Origin: Faecalibacterium sp. An122
GTDB taxonomy: Bacteria > Bacillota > Clostridia > Oscillospirales > Ruminococcaceae
DNA length: 64,000 nucleotides
Assembly: GCF_002160895.1 (NCBI RefSeq)
Contig: NZ_NFLL01000002.1
Coordinates: forward strand, 247,147-311,146
Direction of reading: 5' to 3'
A model generated the notes under the pieces. It was not told the DNA's origin, searched no databases, and saw only the letters and a program-made list of their open reading frames with translations. The translations under genes were made by a program, and so were the position numbers. Below are positions 1-7,520 of the stretch, piece after piece; the first letter of the stretch is position 1, and each line of letters starts with the position of its first letter.

Positions 1-1
1 C

Positions 2-574
2 ACCTACGCCCACCTGCAGGACGCCTACGCCGCCGGAGATCCCCAGGCCGTGGAGGCGGCCCGCCGCGCTCTGGAACAGGTGATCCGGGCCGAGGCCAAG
101 GACATCCGCACCAAGTATGTGGAGCCCCCCTATACCACCAATTTCGGCATCCTGTTCCTGCCCTTTGAGGGCCTGTATGCCGAGGTGGTGAACCAGGGCA
201 TGGTGGAGAGCCTCCAGCGGGACTATCAGGTCAACGTGGCCGGCCCCAGCACCATGGCTGCTCTGCTGAACAGCCTGCAGATGGGCTTCAAGACGCTGGC
301 CATCCAGAAGCGTTCCAATGAGGTCTGGCAGGTGCTGGGCGCCGTCAAGACCGAGTTTGAAAAGTTCGACAAGGGCCTGTCCAAGCTGCAGGAGCGGCTG
401 CGCCAGTCCGACCGGGAGCTGGACGACCTGATCGGCACCCGCACCCGTGCCATCAACCGGAAACTGCGCTCGGTCCAGTCTCTGGACGATGCCAGCGCCG
501 CCGTCCTGCTGGAACTGGACGCCGCCCCGGGTCAGCCGCCCCGGGCCAGCCTGACCGATGGCGACGATGCATGA
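2..574 (+). CDS. rmuC: DNA recombination protein RmuC, C-terminal part
   Basis: The reading frame is already open at base 2, so the N-terminus lies outside the window. The visible 190 or so residues match the C-terminal nuclease-like half of RmuC, with the family block around 'TNFGILFLPFEGLYAEV' followed by 'VAGPSTMAALLNSLQMGF'. A predicted coiled segment (EFEKFDKGLSKLQERL) comes next and then an Ala/Pro-rich tail. RmuC-family proteins limit recombination between inverted repeats and are PD-(D/E)xK-like; that role is family knowledge. No intrinsic terminator is visible before the next promoter at 607. Confidence 0.9.
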   Translation, partial: TYAHLQDAYAAGDPQAVEAARRALEQVIRAEAKDIRTKYVEPPYTTNFGILFLPFEGLYAEVVNQGMVESLQRDYQVNVAGPSTMAALLNSLQMGFKTLAIQKRSNEVWQVLGAVKTEFEKFDKGLSKLQERLRQSDRELDDLIGTRTRAINRKLRSVQSLDDASAAVLLELDAAPGQPPRASLTDGDDA

Positions 575-606
575 GCAAATTTTTCAGCCAATGAGAAGAT
601 CAGCCA

Positions 607-635
607 TTGCTTTTTCCCTACAAGTATGGTATGAT
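607..635 (+). promoter_or_regulatory. Sigma-A-type promoter for fprA
   Basis: TTGCTT (607-612) and TATGAT (630-635) are separated by 17 bases. A leader of about 100 nt follows, containing a small GC hairpin (GCCCGG/CCGGGC near 641-659), before the fprA start at 744. Confidence 0.6.
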
Positions 636-743
636 AAGTCGGCCCGGTGGAAACCCGGGCTTGTGAAACGAATACAGGGCGGCAGCCAAAAGCTGGTCTC
701 CCTTTTAAAATGGGCTTAAAAACAACGGAAAGGACGACTTGCG

Positions 744-1928
744 ATGAACGTACATAAGACAAAGATTACCGATTCTGTCCTGGGCATCAGCCTCAATGAT
801 ACCACCCTGGACCTGTTCGAGAGCCAGTACCCTGTGCCGGGCGGTGTGAGCTACAACTGCTACCTGATCCGGGATGAGAAGACCGCCGTCATGGATACGG
901 TGGACGCCCGCGCCACCGACCTGTGGATGGAGACCCTGGAGGCCGAGCTGGCCGGCACCGCTCCCGATTACCTGGTGGTGTCCCATGTGGAGCCCGACCA
1001 CTCGGCCAATGTGGCCCGCCTGGCTGCCAAGTACCCCGAGATGAAGGTGGTGGGCAACGCCAAGACCTTTGCCTTCCTGGCCAACTTCTTCCCCGGCGCC
1101 ATTCCGGCAGACCGTCAGGTGGTGGTGAAGGACGGCGACCAGCTGAACCTGGGCGCTCACACCCTGACCTTTGTCTTTGCCCCCATGGTCCACTGGCCCG
1201 AGGTCATGGTCAGCTATGAGTCCAGCGAAAAGCTGCTGTTCTCGGCCGACGGCTTTGGCCGGTTCGGCGTGGTGGCCGACGGCGACAGCTTCGCCAACTG
1301 GGTCGACGATTCCCGCCGGTACTTCCTGAACATTGTGGGCAAGTATGGCGCTCAGGTGCAGGCCCTGCTCAAAAAGGCCGCCGGGCTGGAGATCAGCCGG
1401 ATCTGCCCCCTGCACGGCCCGGTCCTGACCGGGGACCTTGCGCCCTACCTCAGCCTCTACGACACCTGGTCCAGCTACAAGCCCGAGGACCCCGCCGCCA
1501 TTCTGGTGGCTTCGGCCTCCATCCACGGCCACACCCGTGAGGCGGCCCACCGGATGGCCGAAAAGCTGCGGGCCGCCGGCGCATCCGTCACCGAGATGGA
1601 CCTGACCCGCACCGACGTCTCCTACGCGGTGGCCGAGGCCTTCCGCTGCGGCAAGATGGTGCTGGCCTGCGCTACCTACGACGGCTTCCTCTTCCCGCCG
1701 ATGGAGGCCTTCCTGACCCACCTCAAGACCAAGAACTTCCAGAACCGCACCGCCGGCCTGCTGGAAAACGGGATGTGGGCCCCGATGGCGGGCAAGCTGA
1801 TGGGCGCCGCCCTGGCCGGGATGAAGAACATCACCGTCTGCGAGCACACCGTCAGCATCCGCGGCGCAGCCCACCCCTGCGACGAAGCGCCGATGGACGC
1901 GCTGGTCAGCGAGCTCATCGCGCGGTAA
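744..1928 (+). CDS. fprA: FprA-family A-type flavoprotein (flavodiiron protein)
   Basis: This 394-residue protein has the usual flavodiiron architecture: a metallo-beta-lactamase-like di-iron domain (about 30-245) and a flavodoxin domain (about 252-394). The di-iron ligands are visible as the H-x-E-x-D-H motif (H81, E83, D85, H86), H150, D169 and H224. The FMN phosphate loop is at about 256-266 (SASIHGHTREA). Flavodiiron proteins reduce O2 to water or NO to N2O and protect anaerobes. The start is set by an AAAGGA ribosome site near 728. The gene is monocistronic, with a promoter at 607 and a terminator at 1943. Confidence 0.95.
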   Translation: MNVHKTKITDSVLGISLNDTTLDLFESQYPVPGGVSYNCYLIRDEKTAVMDTVDARATDLWMETLEAELAGTAPDYLVVSHVEPDHSANVARLAAKYPEMKVVGNAKTFAFLANFFPGAIPADRQVVVKDGDQLNLGAHTLTFVFAPMVHWPEVMVSYESSEKLLFSADGFGRFGVVADGDSFANWVDDSRRYFLNIVGKYGAQVQALLKKAAGLEISRICPLHGPVLTGDLAPYLSLYDTWSSYKPEDPAAILVASASIHGHTREAAHRMAEKLRAAGASVTEMDLTRTDVSYAVAEAFRCGKMVLACATYDGFLFPPMEAFLTHLKTKNFQNRTAGLLENGMWAPMAGKLMGAALAGMKNITVCEHTVSIRGAAHPCDEAPMDALVSELIAR

Positions 1929-1942
1929 AAATGCACACTGTA

Positions 1943-1975
1943 AAAGCCGGACCCGCAAGGGTCCGGCTTTTTGTC
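1943..1975 (+). terminator. Rho-independent terminator of fprA
   Basis: A 12-bp perfect stem (AAAGCCGGACCC/GGGTCCGGCTTT) with a GCAA loop ends in TTTTTG. The symmetrical stem could also serve the XRE gene that ends at 1985 on the other strand. Confidence 0.9.
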
Positions 1976-1984
1976 TGTCCGGAT

Positions 1985-2356
1985 TTACCAGACGTAGACG
2001 GCGTGGATGGCGAAGTACAGCATGGCGGCAAGGGCGAGGATGCCGGCGCCGCCGGCGAGGATGAGATACCACTTGATGAACTTTTTGGCGGTGCCGACGT
2101 CGTTGTAGAGGGAGTCCAGCTTTTCGCTGTTCAGGTTCCGGCTCCGCACGTCGGCGACGTCCACGTCCCGGACCAGCTCGTCGAGGGTCAGGCCAAAGTA
2201 GTCGCTGAGCAGGACCAGCCGCTGGAAATCGGGGTAGGACTGGGCCGACTCCCACTTTGAGATGGTCTGCCGGGAGACATGGAGCTCGGCGCCCAGTTCT
2301 TCCTGGGAGAGCCCCATCGACTTGCGCAGGCTGATGAGTTTTTCGTTGAAATTCAT
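1985..2356 (-). CDS. XRE-family regulator with a C-terminal membrane segment
   Basis: The protein has 123 residues. An HTH_3 domain occupies about 5-60 (LRKSMGLSQEELGAELHVSR, then QTISKWESAQSYPDFQ), followed by a linker. One hydrophobic segment at about 96-118 suggests membrane anchoring. This HTH-plus-transmembrane layout is common in Firmicutes and its targets are usually unknown. A promoter at 2407-2435 on the same strand and an AAGGAG-like site before the ATG support the start. The regulated gene cannot be named from context; fprA is convergent and DUF1836 lies upstream. Confidence 0.85.
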   Translation of the reverse strand: MNFNEKLISLRKSMGLSQEELGAELHVSRQTISKWESAQSYPDFQRLVLLSDYFGLTLDELVRDVDVADVRSRNLNSEKLDSLYNDVGTAKKFIKWYLILAGGAGILALAAMLYFAIHAVYVW

Positions 2357-2406
2357 AGGATGCTCCTTCCGCTTGGGGGTTCAAACTTGGGTGCGGCCGC
2401 AAGTTC

Positions 2407-2435
2407 AGGATACCAGAAGGGGAGCGGTTTGGCAA
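2407..2435 (-). promoter_or_regulatory. Promoter for the XRE regulator
   Basis: On the minus strand TTGCCA (2430-2435) and TATCCT (2407-2412) are 17 bases apart, about 50 nt from the start codon. Confidence 0.5.
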
Positions 2436-2508
2436 GCAACCATCCTTGGCAATTTGTCAACCGGCGCTGACAGGGCGGAAATTCCGCCTTTTGGGGCCGG
2501 AAAGCAGG

Positions 2509-2536
2509 AAAAAAGCGCAGGCGGCAGACCTGCGCT
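2509..2536 (-). terminator. Terminator of the DUF1836 gene
   Basis: On the minus strand the stem AGCGCAGG/CCTGCGCT with a 7-nt loop is followed by a run of T, directly after the DUF1836 stop codon. Confidence 0.85.
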
Positions 2537-2539
2537 GGG

Positions 2540-3088
2540 TTAATTCAGATCGTCCAGGATATCCGGCCAGAGGGCCTTTTCCTGGCGCAGTGCGTCGAAG
2601 CAGCAGTCCAGATACAGCTTGTGGGCGGCCGGGATGATGGTGCGCCGGAGCAGGAACTGCTCGTCGTTCAGTTCGTTGTCCGGGGGGCGGTCAAAGCTGC
2701 GCAGCCCGAACACAGATCCCACGGCGGCCTCCAGCTCGGCGCAGAAGGTGTTGTAGGCGGTCGCGGGGGTGCAGTATTCCTGCTGGATGGAGAACAGAAG
2801 CTGGATGTTCTCCATGGAAAGCACGTTCTTGACCGCGATAATGTACATCAGATAGCCAATCTGATCCCGGGTGTATTTTTTGCGCACCGGATGGGGGATA
2901 AGCCCTTTTTTGACATAGTTGCTGACCATCGAGCCCGTCAGCTCAATCCCCGGAAACGTGCGGAAATGGAGATTGACATATTGAACGGTCTGGTCCAGGT
3001 ACAGCCCCATGCCGGGAAGTTCATCGTACCGGGGCAGGGCAAAGCCCGCAGCCGAAGCCGCAATGCGGCGTTTCGTTTCAGTGTTCAT
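2540..3088 (-). CDS. DUF1836 domain protein (putative MerR-like regulator)
   Basis: The 182-residue protein matches the DUF1836 family. Its central block, MVSNYVKKGLIPHPVRKKY followed by TRDQIGYLMYIIAVKNV, resembles the winged helix of MerR-type regulators, so DNA binding is a reasonable inference. The start codon lies only 6 nt from a good -10 box (TATACT) and no Shine-Dalgarno is present, so the mRNA is probably leaderless. The gene is divergent from degV with about 200 bp shared between them; whether it controls degV is unknown. Confidence 0.85.
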   Translation of the reverse strand: MNTETKRRIAASAAGFALPRYDELPGMGLYLDQTVQYVNLHFRTFPGIELTGSMVSNYVKKGLIPHPVRKKYTRDQIGYLMYIIAVKNVLSMENIQLLFSIQQEYCTPATAYNTFCAELEAAVGSVFGLRSFDRPPDNELNDEQFLLRRTIIPAAHKLYLDCCFDALRQEKALWPDILDDLN

Positions 3089-3094
3089 GTTTTT

Positions 3095-3122
3095 AGTATA
3101 CAGCGATTCATTGAAAAGTCAA
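3095..3122 (-). promoter_or_regulatory. Promoter giving a leaderless DUF1836 mRNA
   Basis: TTGACT (3117-3122) and TATACT (3095-3100) on the minus strand are spaced by 16 bases. The expected transcription start coincides with the A of the ATG at 3088. Confidence 0.65.
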
Positions 3123-3167
3123 CAGAAATTGAAAATAAAAACCTTTTATTAAGATTCTTAGATATTG

Positions 3168-3196
3168 TTGACAAGTTATCTGAAAACTGATATGAT
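3168..3196 (+). promoter_or_regulatory. Promoter for degV
   Basis: A perfect -35 TTGACA (3168-3173) and TATGAT (3191-3196) are 17 bases apart. The leader to the start at 3288 is about 85 nt. Confidence 0.8.
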
Positions 3197-3287
3197 GGGT
3201 GCAGAAAGCACAACTTGTTCAACCACGAACGAGTGCTGAAAGCTACGGTTGGCGCTTGCCGGCTGCAGGAATGGAGAGATGTATTGT

Positions 3288-4136
3288 ATGAAACGGAAAA
3301 TCGTTGTGGATTCGTCATCGAATCTATGCCAGCTGCCGGGGGTTGATTTTGCCTGTGTGCCGCTGAAGATCATCACCGATGAGCAGGAGTATGTGGATAC
3401 CCCCGACATTGACGCGTTCGCCATGGCCTCGGCCATGCGCAGCTACAAGGGGAAGAGCTCGACCTCCTGCCCCAACGTGGGGGACTTCCTGGCGGCGTAT
3501 CAGGGTGCGGACGAAATTTTTGTTGTGACCATCACCGGCACTCTGTCCGGCTGCAACAATGCAGCCCGGATGGCGGCCGAAGAATATCAGGACATCAACC
3601 CCGGCACCAAAGTTTATGTGCTGGACAGTCTGTCCACCGGCCCCGAAATGTCTCTGATCGCAGCGCGGATGGCTGCTCTGGCCCAGACCGACGCCACCTT
3701 TGAGGAGATCTGCGCGGCGGTGGAGGAGTACAGCCATCACACCCACCTGCTGTTCTCGCTGGAGTCGCTGAACAATCTGGCCCGGAACGGCCGCGTCAAG
3801 CTGACGGCGGCCATGGTGGCCCGCGCCCTGGGCATCCGGGTGGTGGGTCAGGCCAGCCCTCAGGGCGACCTGGGCATCATTTGCAAGACCCGCGGCGAGC
3901 ACGGCGCCCTGGAGCGCCTGGTCCTGGAAATGCGGGACAAGGGCTTTGCAGGCGGCCCGGTGGAGATCGCCCACTGCGACAATGAGAAGGCGGCCCGCCG
4001 TCTCAAGCTGATGATCGAGGCCATCTGGCCTGCCGCCAAGGTGGAGCTGGTGTGCTGCGGCGCGCTGTGCAGCTTCTATGCAGAGCTGGGCGGCCTGCTG
4101 GTGGGCTATGAGGATGCAGAGGCTCCGGCCATCTGA
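3288..4136 (+). CDS. DegV family fatty-acid-binding protein
   Basis: The protein has 282 residues, the usual DegV length. The N-terminal signature KIVVDSSSNL is the conserved fatty-acid head-group pocket (cf. DSTADL). The later blocks 'VTITGTLSGCNNAA' and 'YVLDSLSTGPEM' are also typical. DegV proteins bind fatty acids and some (FakB) present them to the kinase FakA for phospholipid synthesis; no fakA is seen here. The ATG at 3288 is chosen over upstream in-frame starts because GGAGAG at 3273 is 9 nt away. A strong terminator follows at 4170. Confidence 0.92.
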   Translation: MKRKIVVDSSSNLCQLPGVDFACVPLKIITDEQEYVDTPDIDAFAMASAMRSYKGKSSTSCPNVGDFLAAYQGADEIFVVTITGTLSGCNNAARMAAEEYQDINPGTKVYVLDSLSTGPEMSLIAARMAALAQTDATFEEICAAVEEYSHHTHLLFSLESLNNLARNGRVKLTAAMVARALGIRVVGQASPQGDLGIICKTRGEHGALERLVLEMRDKGFAGGPVEIAHCDNEKAARRLKLMIEAIWPAAKVELVCCGALCSFYAELGGLLVGYEDAEAPAI

Positions 4137-4169
4137 TCCGGCACCGGTTGAGTAAAACGAGGAATCCTA

Positions 4170-4214
4170 GAGGCAAAGCTGCCCCCCGGCGGGGGCGGTT
4201 TTGCCTCTTTTTTG
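4170..4214 (+). terminator. Terminator of degV
   Basis: Outer stem GAGGCAAA/TTTTGCCTC with an inner GCCCCC/GGGGGC pairing is followed by TTTTTT. Confidence 0.85.
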
Positions 4215-4222
4215 CCTCCGGC

Positions 4223-4251
4223 TTGCAAAAAGCGACCCGGGGCGGTATACT
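4223..4251 (+). promoter_or_regulatory. Promoter for cardiolipin synthase
   Basis: TTGCAA (4223-4228) and TATACT (4246-4251) have a 17-base spacer; the start codon is about 70 nt downstream. Confidence 0.7.
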
Positions 4252-4328
4252 GACAGGGAATACGATGTTCCCAACACAGCCTGTGCGGGCCTGGAGGCAC
4301 AGGCCTGCCGTCAGAGAGGGGGAAAGCT

Positions 4329-5855
4329 ATGTTTCGACTGCCCATCGTAAAATTTTTCAGCCGGTTTATCAACCGGATCACCATTACGCTGCTGCTGATT
4401 CTGGTTCAGGTGGCGTGGATTGCCTCGCTGTACCTCCGCCTCACCGAGTACGCCGCCTGGCTGAACAGCGTCATGGTGGTGATCAGCGTGCTGATTATCC
4501 TGTTCCTGGTGCGCAAGGATGAAAACCCGGCCTATACCATCGCCTGGATGGCGCTGATCGGCATTATGCCGGTGTTTGGCGGGTTGATGTACCTGTTCTG
4601 GGGCAACAAACGGCCCTCCCGCCGGATGCGGCGCCGGATGGAGGCGGTGGACCGCCGCCATCGGGGCCTGGTGGCCCAGCACCCGGACCAGGTGGGGGAG
4701 CTGGACCCGCGGATGCGGGAGCTGAGCGGCTACATTGCCAAATACGGCCCCTGGCCGGGATGGAAAGGCACCTCGGCCCGCTATTTTTCCAGCGGTGAGG
4801 AGATGTTCCCCCACCTGCTGGAGGACCTGAGAAACGCTAAAAAGTTCATTTTCCTGGAGACCTTCATCATCCGCCCGGGGGTCATGTGGAACGCCGTGGA
4901 GGACATCCTGAAGGAAAAAGCCGCCGCCGGCGTGGACGTCCGGGTGATTTACGACGATATGGGCTGTCTGACCACTGCGCCTTCCGGCTTTGTGGTCCGG
5001 CTGGAACGGGCCCATATCCGCTGCATCCCCTTTAACCCGGTGGTTCCTCTGGTGTCTTTGGTGATGAACCACCGGGATCACCGCAAAATTGTCTCCATCG
5101 ATGGCAATATCGCCTACAACGGCGGCACCAACTTTGCCGACGAGTATATCAACGCCGAGGAGCGGTTCGGCTACTGGAAGGACGCCGCCGTCCGGCTGGA
5201 GGGCAGCGCCGTCTGGAACTTCACCCTCATGTTCCTGAATTTCTGGAATTCCTTCCGCCCCATGGAGGAGGACTACAGCGCCTTCCGGCCCACCGTGCAG
5301 GCCCGGCCCGACGGCGTGATCCAGCCCTATGCGGACAGCCCCCTGGACGAGGAGCGCCTGGCCGAGAGCGTCTATCGGGATATCATCGACCAGTCCCGGG
5401 ACTATGTCTATATCTTCACCCCCTACCTGGCCATCGGAGAGGACCTGATGAACTCCCTCAAGCTGGCCGCCAAGCGCGGGGTGGATGTGCGGCTGGTGCT
5501 GCCGGCCATCCCGGACAAAAAGATTGTTTTCCGGCTCAGCCGGTCCTATTATCTGCCGCTGCTGCGGGCGGGGGTCAAGATCTATGAGTTTACCCCCGGT
5601 TTCATCCACTCGAAATGCTATGTCAGCGACGACCGGGTGGCGGTGGTGGGCAGCATCAATATGGACTACCGCAGCCTGTATCTGCACTTTGAGTGCGGCA
5701 CCCTGCTGATGAACAACAGCCAGGTGGCGGCGGTGCGGGCCGACGCCGAAAAGACCTTTGCCCAGAGCCGCCGGATCACCATGGACGACTGCCGCACCAG
5801 CCTCATGGGCACCCTGCTGGACGATGTGCTCCGGCTTATCAGCCCCATGATGTAA
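4329..5855 (+). CDS. cls: Cardiolipin synthase (phospholipase D superfamily)
   Basis: The 508-residue protein has two or three N-terminal membrane segments (about 14-36, 44-62 and 69-91) and two HKD motifs. The first has H251, K253 and D258; the second has H427, K429 and D434, each with downstream Gly/Ser. This is the ClsA-type arrangement that joins two phosphatidylglycerols into cardiolipin at the cytoplasmic membrane. A GAGAGGGGGA ribosome site precedes the ATG. The gene has its own promoter (4223) and a UUCG-loop terminator (5873). Confidence 0.95.
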   Translation: MFRLPIVKFFSRFINRITITLLLILVQVAWIASLYLRLTEYAAWLNSVMVVISVLIILFLVRKDENPAYTIAWMALIGIMPVFGGLMYLFWGNKRPSRRMRRRMEAVDRRHRGLVAQHPDQVGELDPRMRELSGYIAKYGPWPGWKGTSARYFSSGEEMFPHLLEDLRNAKKFIFLETFIIRPGVMWNAVEDILKEKAAAGVDVRVIYDDMGCLTTAPSGFVVRLERAHIRCIPFNPVVPLVSLVMNHRDHRKIVSIDGNIAYNGGTNFADEYINAEERFGYWKDAAVRLEGSAVWNFTLMFLNFWNSFRPMEEDYSAFRPTVQARPDGVIQPYADSPLDEERLAESVYRDIIDQSRDYVYIFTPYLAIGEDLMNSLKLAAKRGVDVRLVLPAIPDKKIVFRLSRSYYLPLLRAGVKIYEFTPGFIHSKCYVSDDRVAVVGSINMDYRSLYLHFECGTLLMNNSQVAAVRADAEKTFAQSRRITMDDCRTSLMGTLLDDVLRLISPMM

Positions 5856-5872
5856 AAAATGGTTTGCTCCCT

Positions 5873-5901
5873 GCGCCCTTTCTTCGGAAAGGGCGCTTTT
5901 T
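5873..5901 (+). terminator. Terminator of cls
   Basis: Perfect 10-bp stem GCGCCCTTTC/GAAAGGGCGC closed by a TTCG tetraloop, then TTTTT. Confidence 0.95.
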
Positions 5902-5997
5902 GCGCGGCGGGTGTGTATAAAACCGGCGCCGGCCGGGCAGACTACCCGCAAAAGAGCCCCAGCCGGGGCGTCAGCAATCAGCAAAGGGAGCGAAAGA

Positions 5998-7029
5998 ATG
6001 AGAGCAAATCAATATCTGGCAGCGCTGGCCGCGGCGGCCCTGCTGCTGACCGCCTGCGGGAAAATGGACGACAGCTCGTCCAGCAGTTCGTCGGGAAGCA
6101 AGCCGGGCAGCGGGTCGGCCTCCGGGCAGAAGGATGACGCATGGAAAACCGGTCTGGCCATCCGGACCGAGACCGAGGCAGGGGATAAATCCGGCAAAAT
6201 CCACTCCATTGCAGCGGCGGTTCTGCTGGATGAGGATGGACGGATTGTCCAGGTGGTGCTGGATGAGCTGGAAGGCAAAATCAGCACCACCGAGGCCGGC
6301 GCTGTGACGGTGGCCGAGGACCTGCGGACCAAGCGGCAGAAGGGGGATGAGGATTACCCCCTGTCGGCGGTGTCCTCCATCGGCAAGAGCTGGGCCGAAC
6401 AGGCGGACGCCTTTGGTGAATACCTGATGGGGATGACCGCCGATGAAGTCAGCCGCCTGTCCACCGATGCGGACGGCTACGCCAAGGATGCAGACCTGCT
6501 GTCGGGCTGCACCATCAAGGTGGACGGCTACCGCGAGGCGGTGGAAGCAGCCTGCGCCCAGGCTCAGGCCATGGGCGCCGCCGAGGGGGACAGCCTGGCG
6601 CTGGGCATTGAGACCACCGACGCCAGCACTACCCTCCAGGCCACTTCGGACAAAAACGCCATGCCTCAGCTGGACGTGACCGCCGCCGCCCTGACTGTCA
6701 ACGGCTCGGGCCGGGTCACCAGCGCCGTCTGCGATATGGCGGAACCTTCCTTGAAGGTGGACGCCAAGGGCATGGTGTCAGGGGACGGCGAGGTCAAGAG
6801 CAAGCACGTGCTGGGGGATGACTACGGCATGCGCAAGGCTTCGGCCCTGGGCAAGGAGTGGTATGAACACAGCGACGGCTTTGCCGGATACCTGAAGGGC
6901 AAGACCGCCGAGGAGATTGAGAAGATCCCCGACGACGGCAGCGATGCGGACCTGGCGTCCATGTGCACCATCGACATCACCGACCTGCAGAAGGCCGCGC
7001 TGCGGGCCATGGACACCCTGCGGAGCTGA
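5998..7029 (+). CDS. Lipoprotein with two tandem copies of an unnamed domain
   Basis: The protein has 343 residues. A lipoprotein signal (1-20) ends in the lipobox LLTAC and is followed by a Ser/Gly-rich linker. The mature part consists of two diverged repeats (about 45-190 and 200-340). Each starts with a beta-rich 'T(G)LAIRTET' / 'ALGIETTDAS' strand, has an internal 'IAAAVLLDEDGRI' / 'VTAAALTVNGSGR' block, and ends with 'F(A/G)EYLMGMTADEV' / 'FAGYLKGKTAEEI' and a 'SGCTI' / 'SMCTI' strand. This resembles FMN-binding-like extracytoplasmic lipoproteins of Clostridia, but the assignment is tentative. The ATG at 5998 follows GGGAGCG; longer upstream frames lack a signal sequence. Confidence 0.8.
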   Translation: MRANQYLAALAAAALLLTACGKMDDSSSSSSSGSKPGSGSASGQKDDAWKTGLAIRTETEAGDKSGKIHSIAAAVLLDEDGRIVQVVLDELEGKISTTEAGAVTVAEDLRTKRQKGDEDYPLSAVSSIGKSWAEQADAFGEYLMGMTADEVSRLSTDADGYAKDADLLSGCTIKVDGYREAVEAACAQAQAMGAAEGDSLALGIETTDASTTLQATSDKNAMPQLDVTAAALTVNGSGRVTSAVCDMAEPSLKVDAKGMVSGDGEVKSKHVLGDDYGMRKASALGKEWYEHSDGFAGYLKGKTAEEIEKIPDDGSDADLASMCTIDITDLQKAALRAMDTLRS

Positions 7030-7109
7030 CCGGACAGCGGCCTCGGCGGGGAGGTAAAAATAGATATTTTTCCGCCCGAAATAAACGCGTAGATTGTCCA
7101 AAAAGACGC

Positions 7110-7138
7110 TTGCTAATTTTAGCAGCCTGCACTATAAT
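7110..7138 (+). promoter_or_regulatory. Promoter of a structured leader or small RNA
   Basis: TTGCTA (7110-7115) and a consensus TATAAT (7133-7138) are 17 bases apart. No open reading frame follows before the terminator at 7348, so the first product should be an RNA. Confidence 0.75.
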
Positions 7139-7155
7139 AGCAACCAATCACACAG

Positions 7156-7185
7156 CGTCCTGCCCCGTTTTGGAGCAGGGCGCTT
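7156..7185 (+). repeat. Direct repeat copy 1 (30 bp, hairpin-forming)
   Basis: This 30-base sequence recurs without a mismatch at 7400-7429. It contains CCTGC and GCAGG arms around a GTTTT-type loop, so each copy can form a hairpin. Copy 1 lies about 12 nt downstream of the expected transcription start. Confidence 0.85.
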
Positions 7186-7347
7186 CAGCGTGTCAGAGAC
7201 ACGCTCCAGGGGGAACCCATTTCTGCCTGCATACGCAGGTCAGAAATTCCTTCCCCCTGGTATCCCCCTGGGGACAAAATTTCGAGCCAAATCGCGCACT
7301 AGGCCTTCGGCTACGCACACAATTTGGCTCAAAATTTCCCTGGCGGT

Positions 7348-7386
7348 ATCCAGACCGTACGCGCATGTCATCCGGTCTGGATTTTT
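7348..7386 (+). terminator. Intrinsic terminator inside the MATE upstream region
   Basis: 10-bp perfect stem ATCCAGACCG/CGGTCTGGAT followed by TTTTC. It would end the transcript started at about 7145. Confidence 0.8.
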
Positions 7387-7399
7387 CTGTGGCATGAAA

Positions 7400-7429
7400 C
7401 GTCCTGCCCCGTTTTGGAGCAGGGCGCTT
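7400..7429 (+). repeat. Direct repeat copy 2 (30 bp, hairpin-forming)
   Basis: Identical to 7156-7185. Followed by TTTTCG and, a little later, TTTTTTGG, so this copy may act as a second weak terminator. Confidence 0.85.
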
Positions 7430-7482
7430 TTCGTGGGGATTTTTTGGAAAAACGATTGGATGCACCCGCCAAAGGGGCGGGG

Positions 7483-7512
7483 CCTTCCGCGACGGCGGAA
7501 GGGCTAAGGAGG
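7483..7512 (+). promoter_or_regulatory. Hairpin next to the MATE ribosome binding site
   Basis: Stem CCTTCCGC/GCGGAAGG with loop GACG (7483-7502) sits 4 bases before the AAGGAGG Shine-Dalgarno (7506-7512) of the exporter gene. It could influence translation, but that is inference. Confidence 0.45.
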
Positions 7513-7520
7513 ATGTATCT

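Larger units (their letters stand above)
7145..7386 (+). ncRNA. Candidate structured non-coding RNA or MATE leader RNA
   Basis: Between a good promoter and an intrinsic terminator, about 240 nt fold into consecutive hairpins with hardly a base between them. They are: an 8-bp stem with a 3-nt loop (7187-7205); a long hairpin with matched arms CCAGGGGGAA/TTCCCCCTGG, ATTTCTG/CAGAAAT and CCTGC/GCAGG (7206-7260); a 16-bp pairing with one G-U (7277-7292 with 7322-7337); and the terminator (7348-7386). The RNA lies upstream of a MATE exporter on the same strand. It could be a free small RNA or a terminating leader. It does not match a riboswitch class I recognise. Confidence 0.55.

Noticed and set aside
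7156..7429. CRISPR-like repeats
   Set aside because: Only two copies 214 bp apart, with a structured non-spacer sequence between them and no cas genes.
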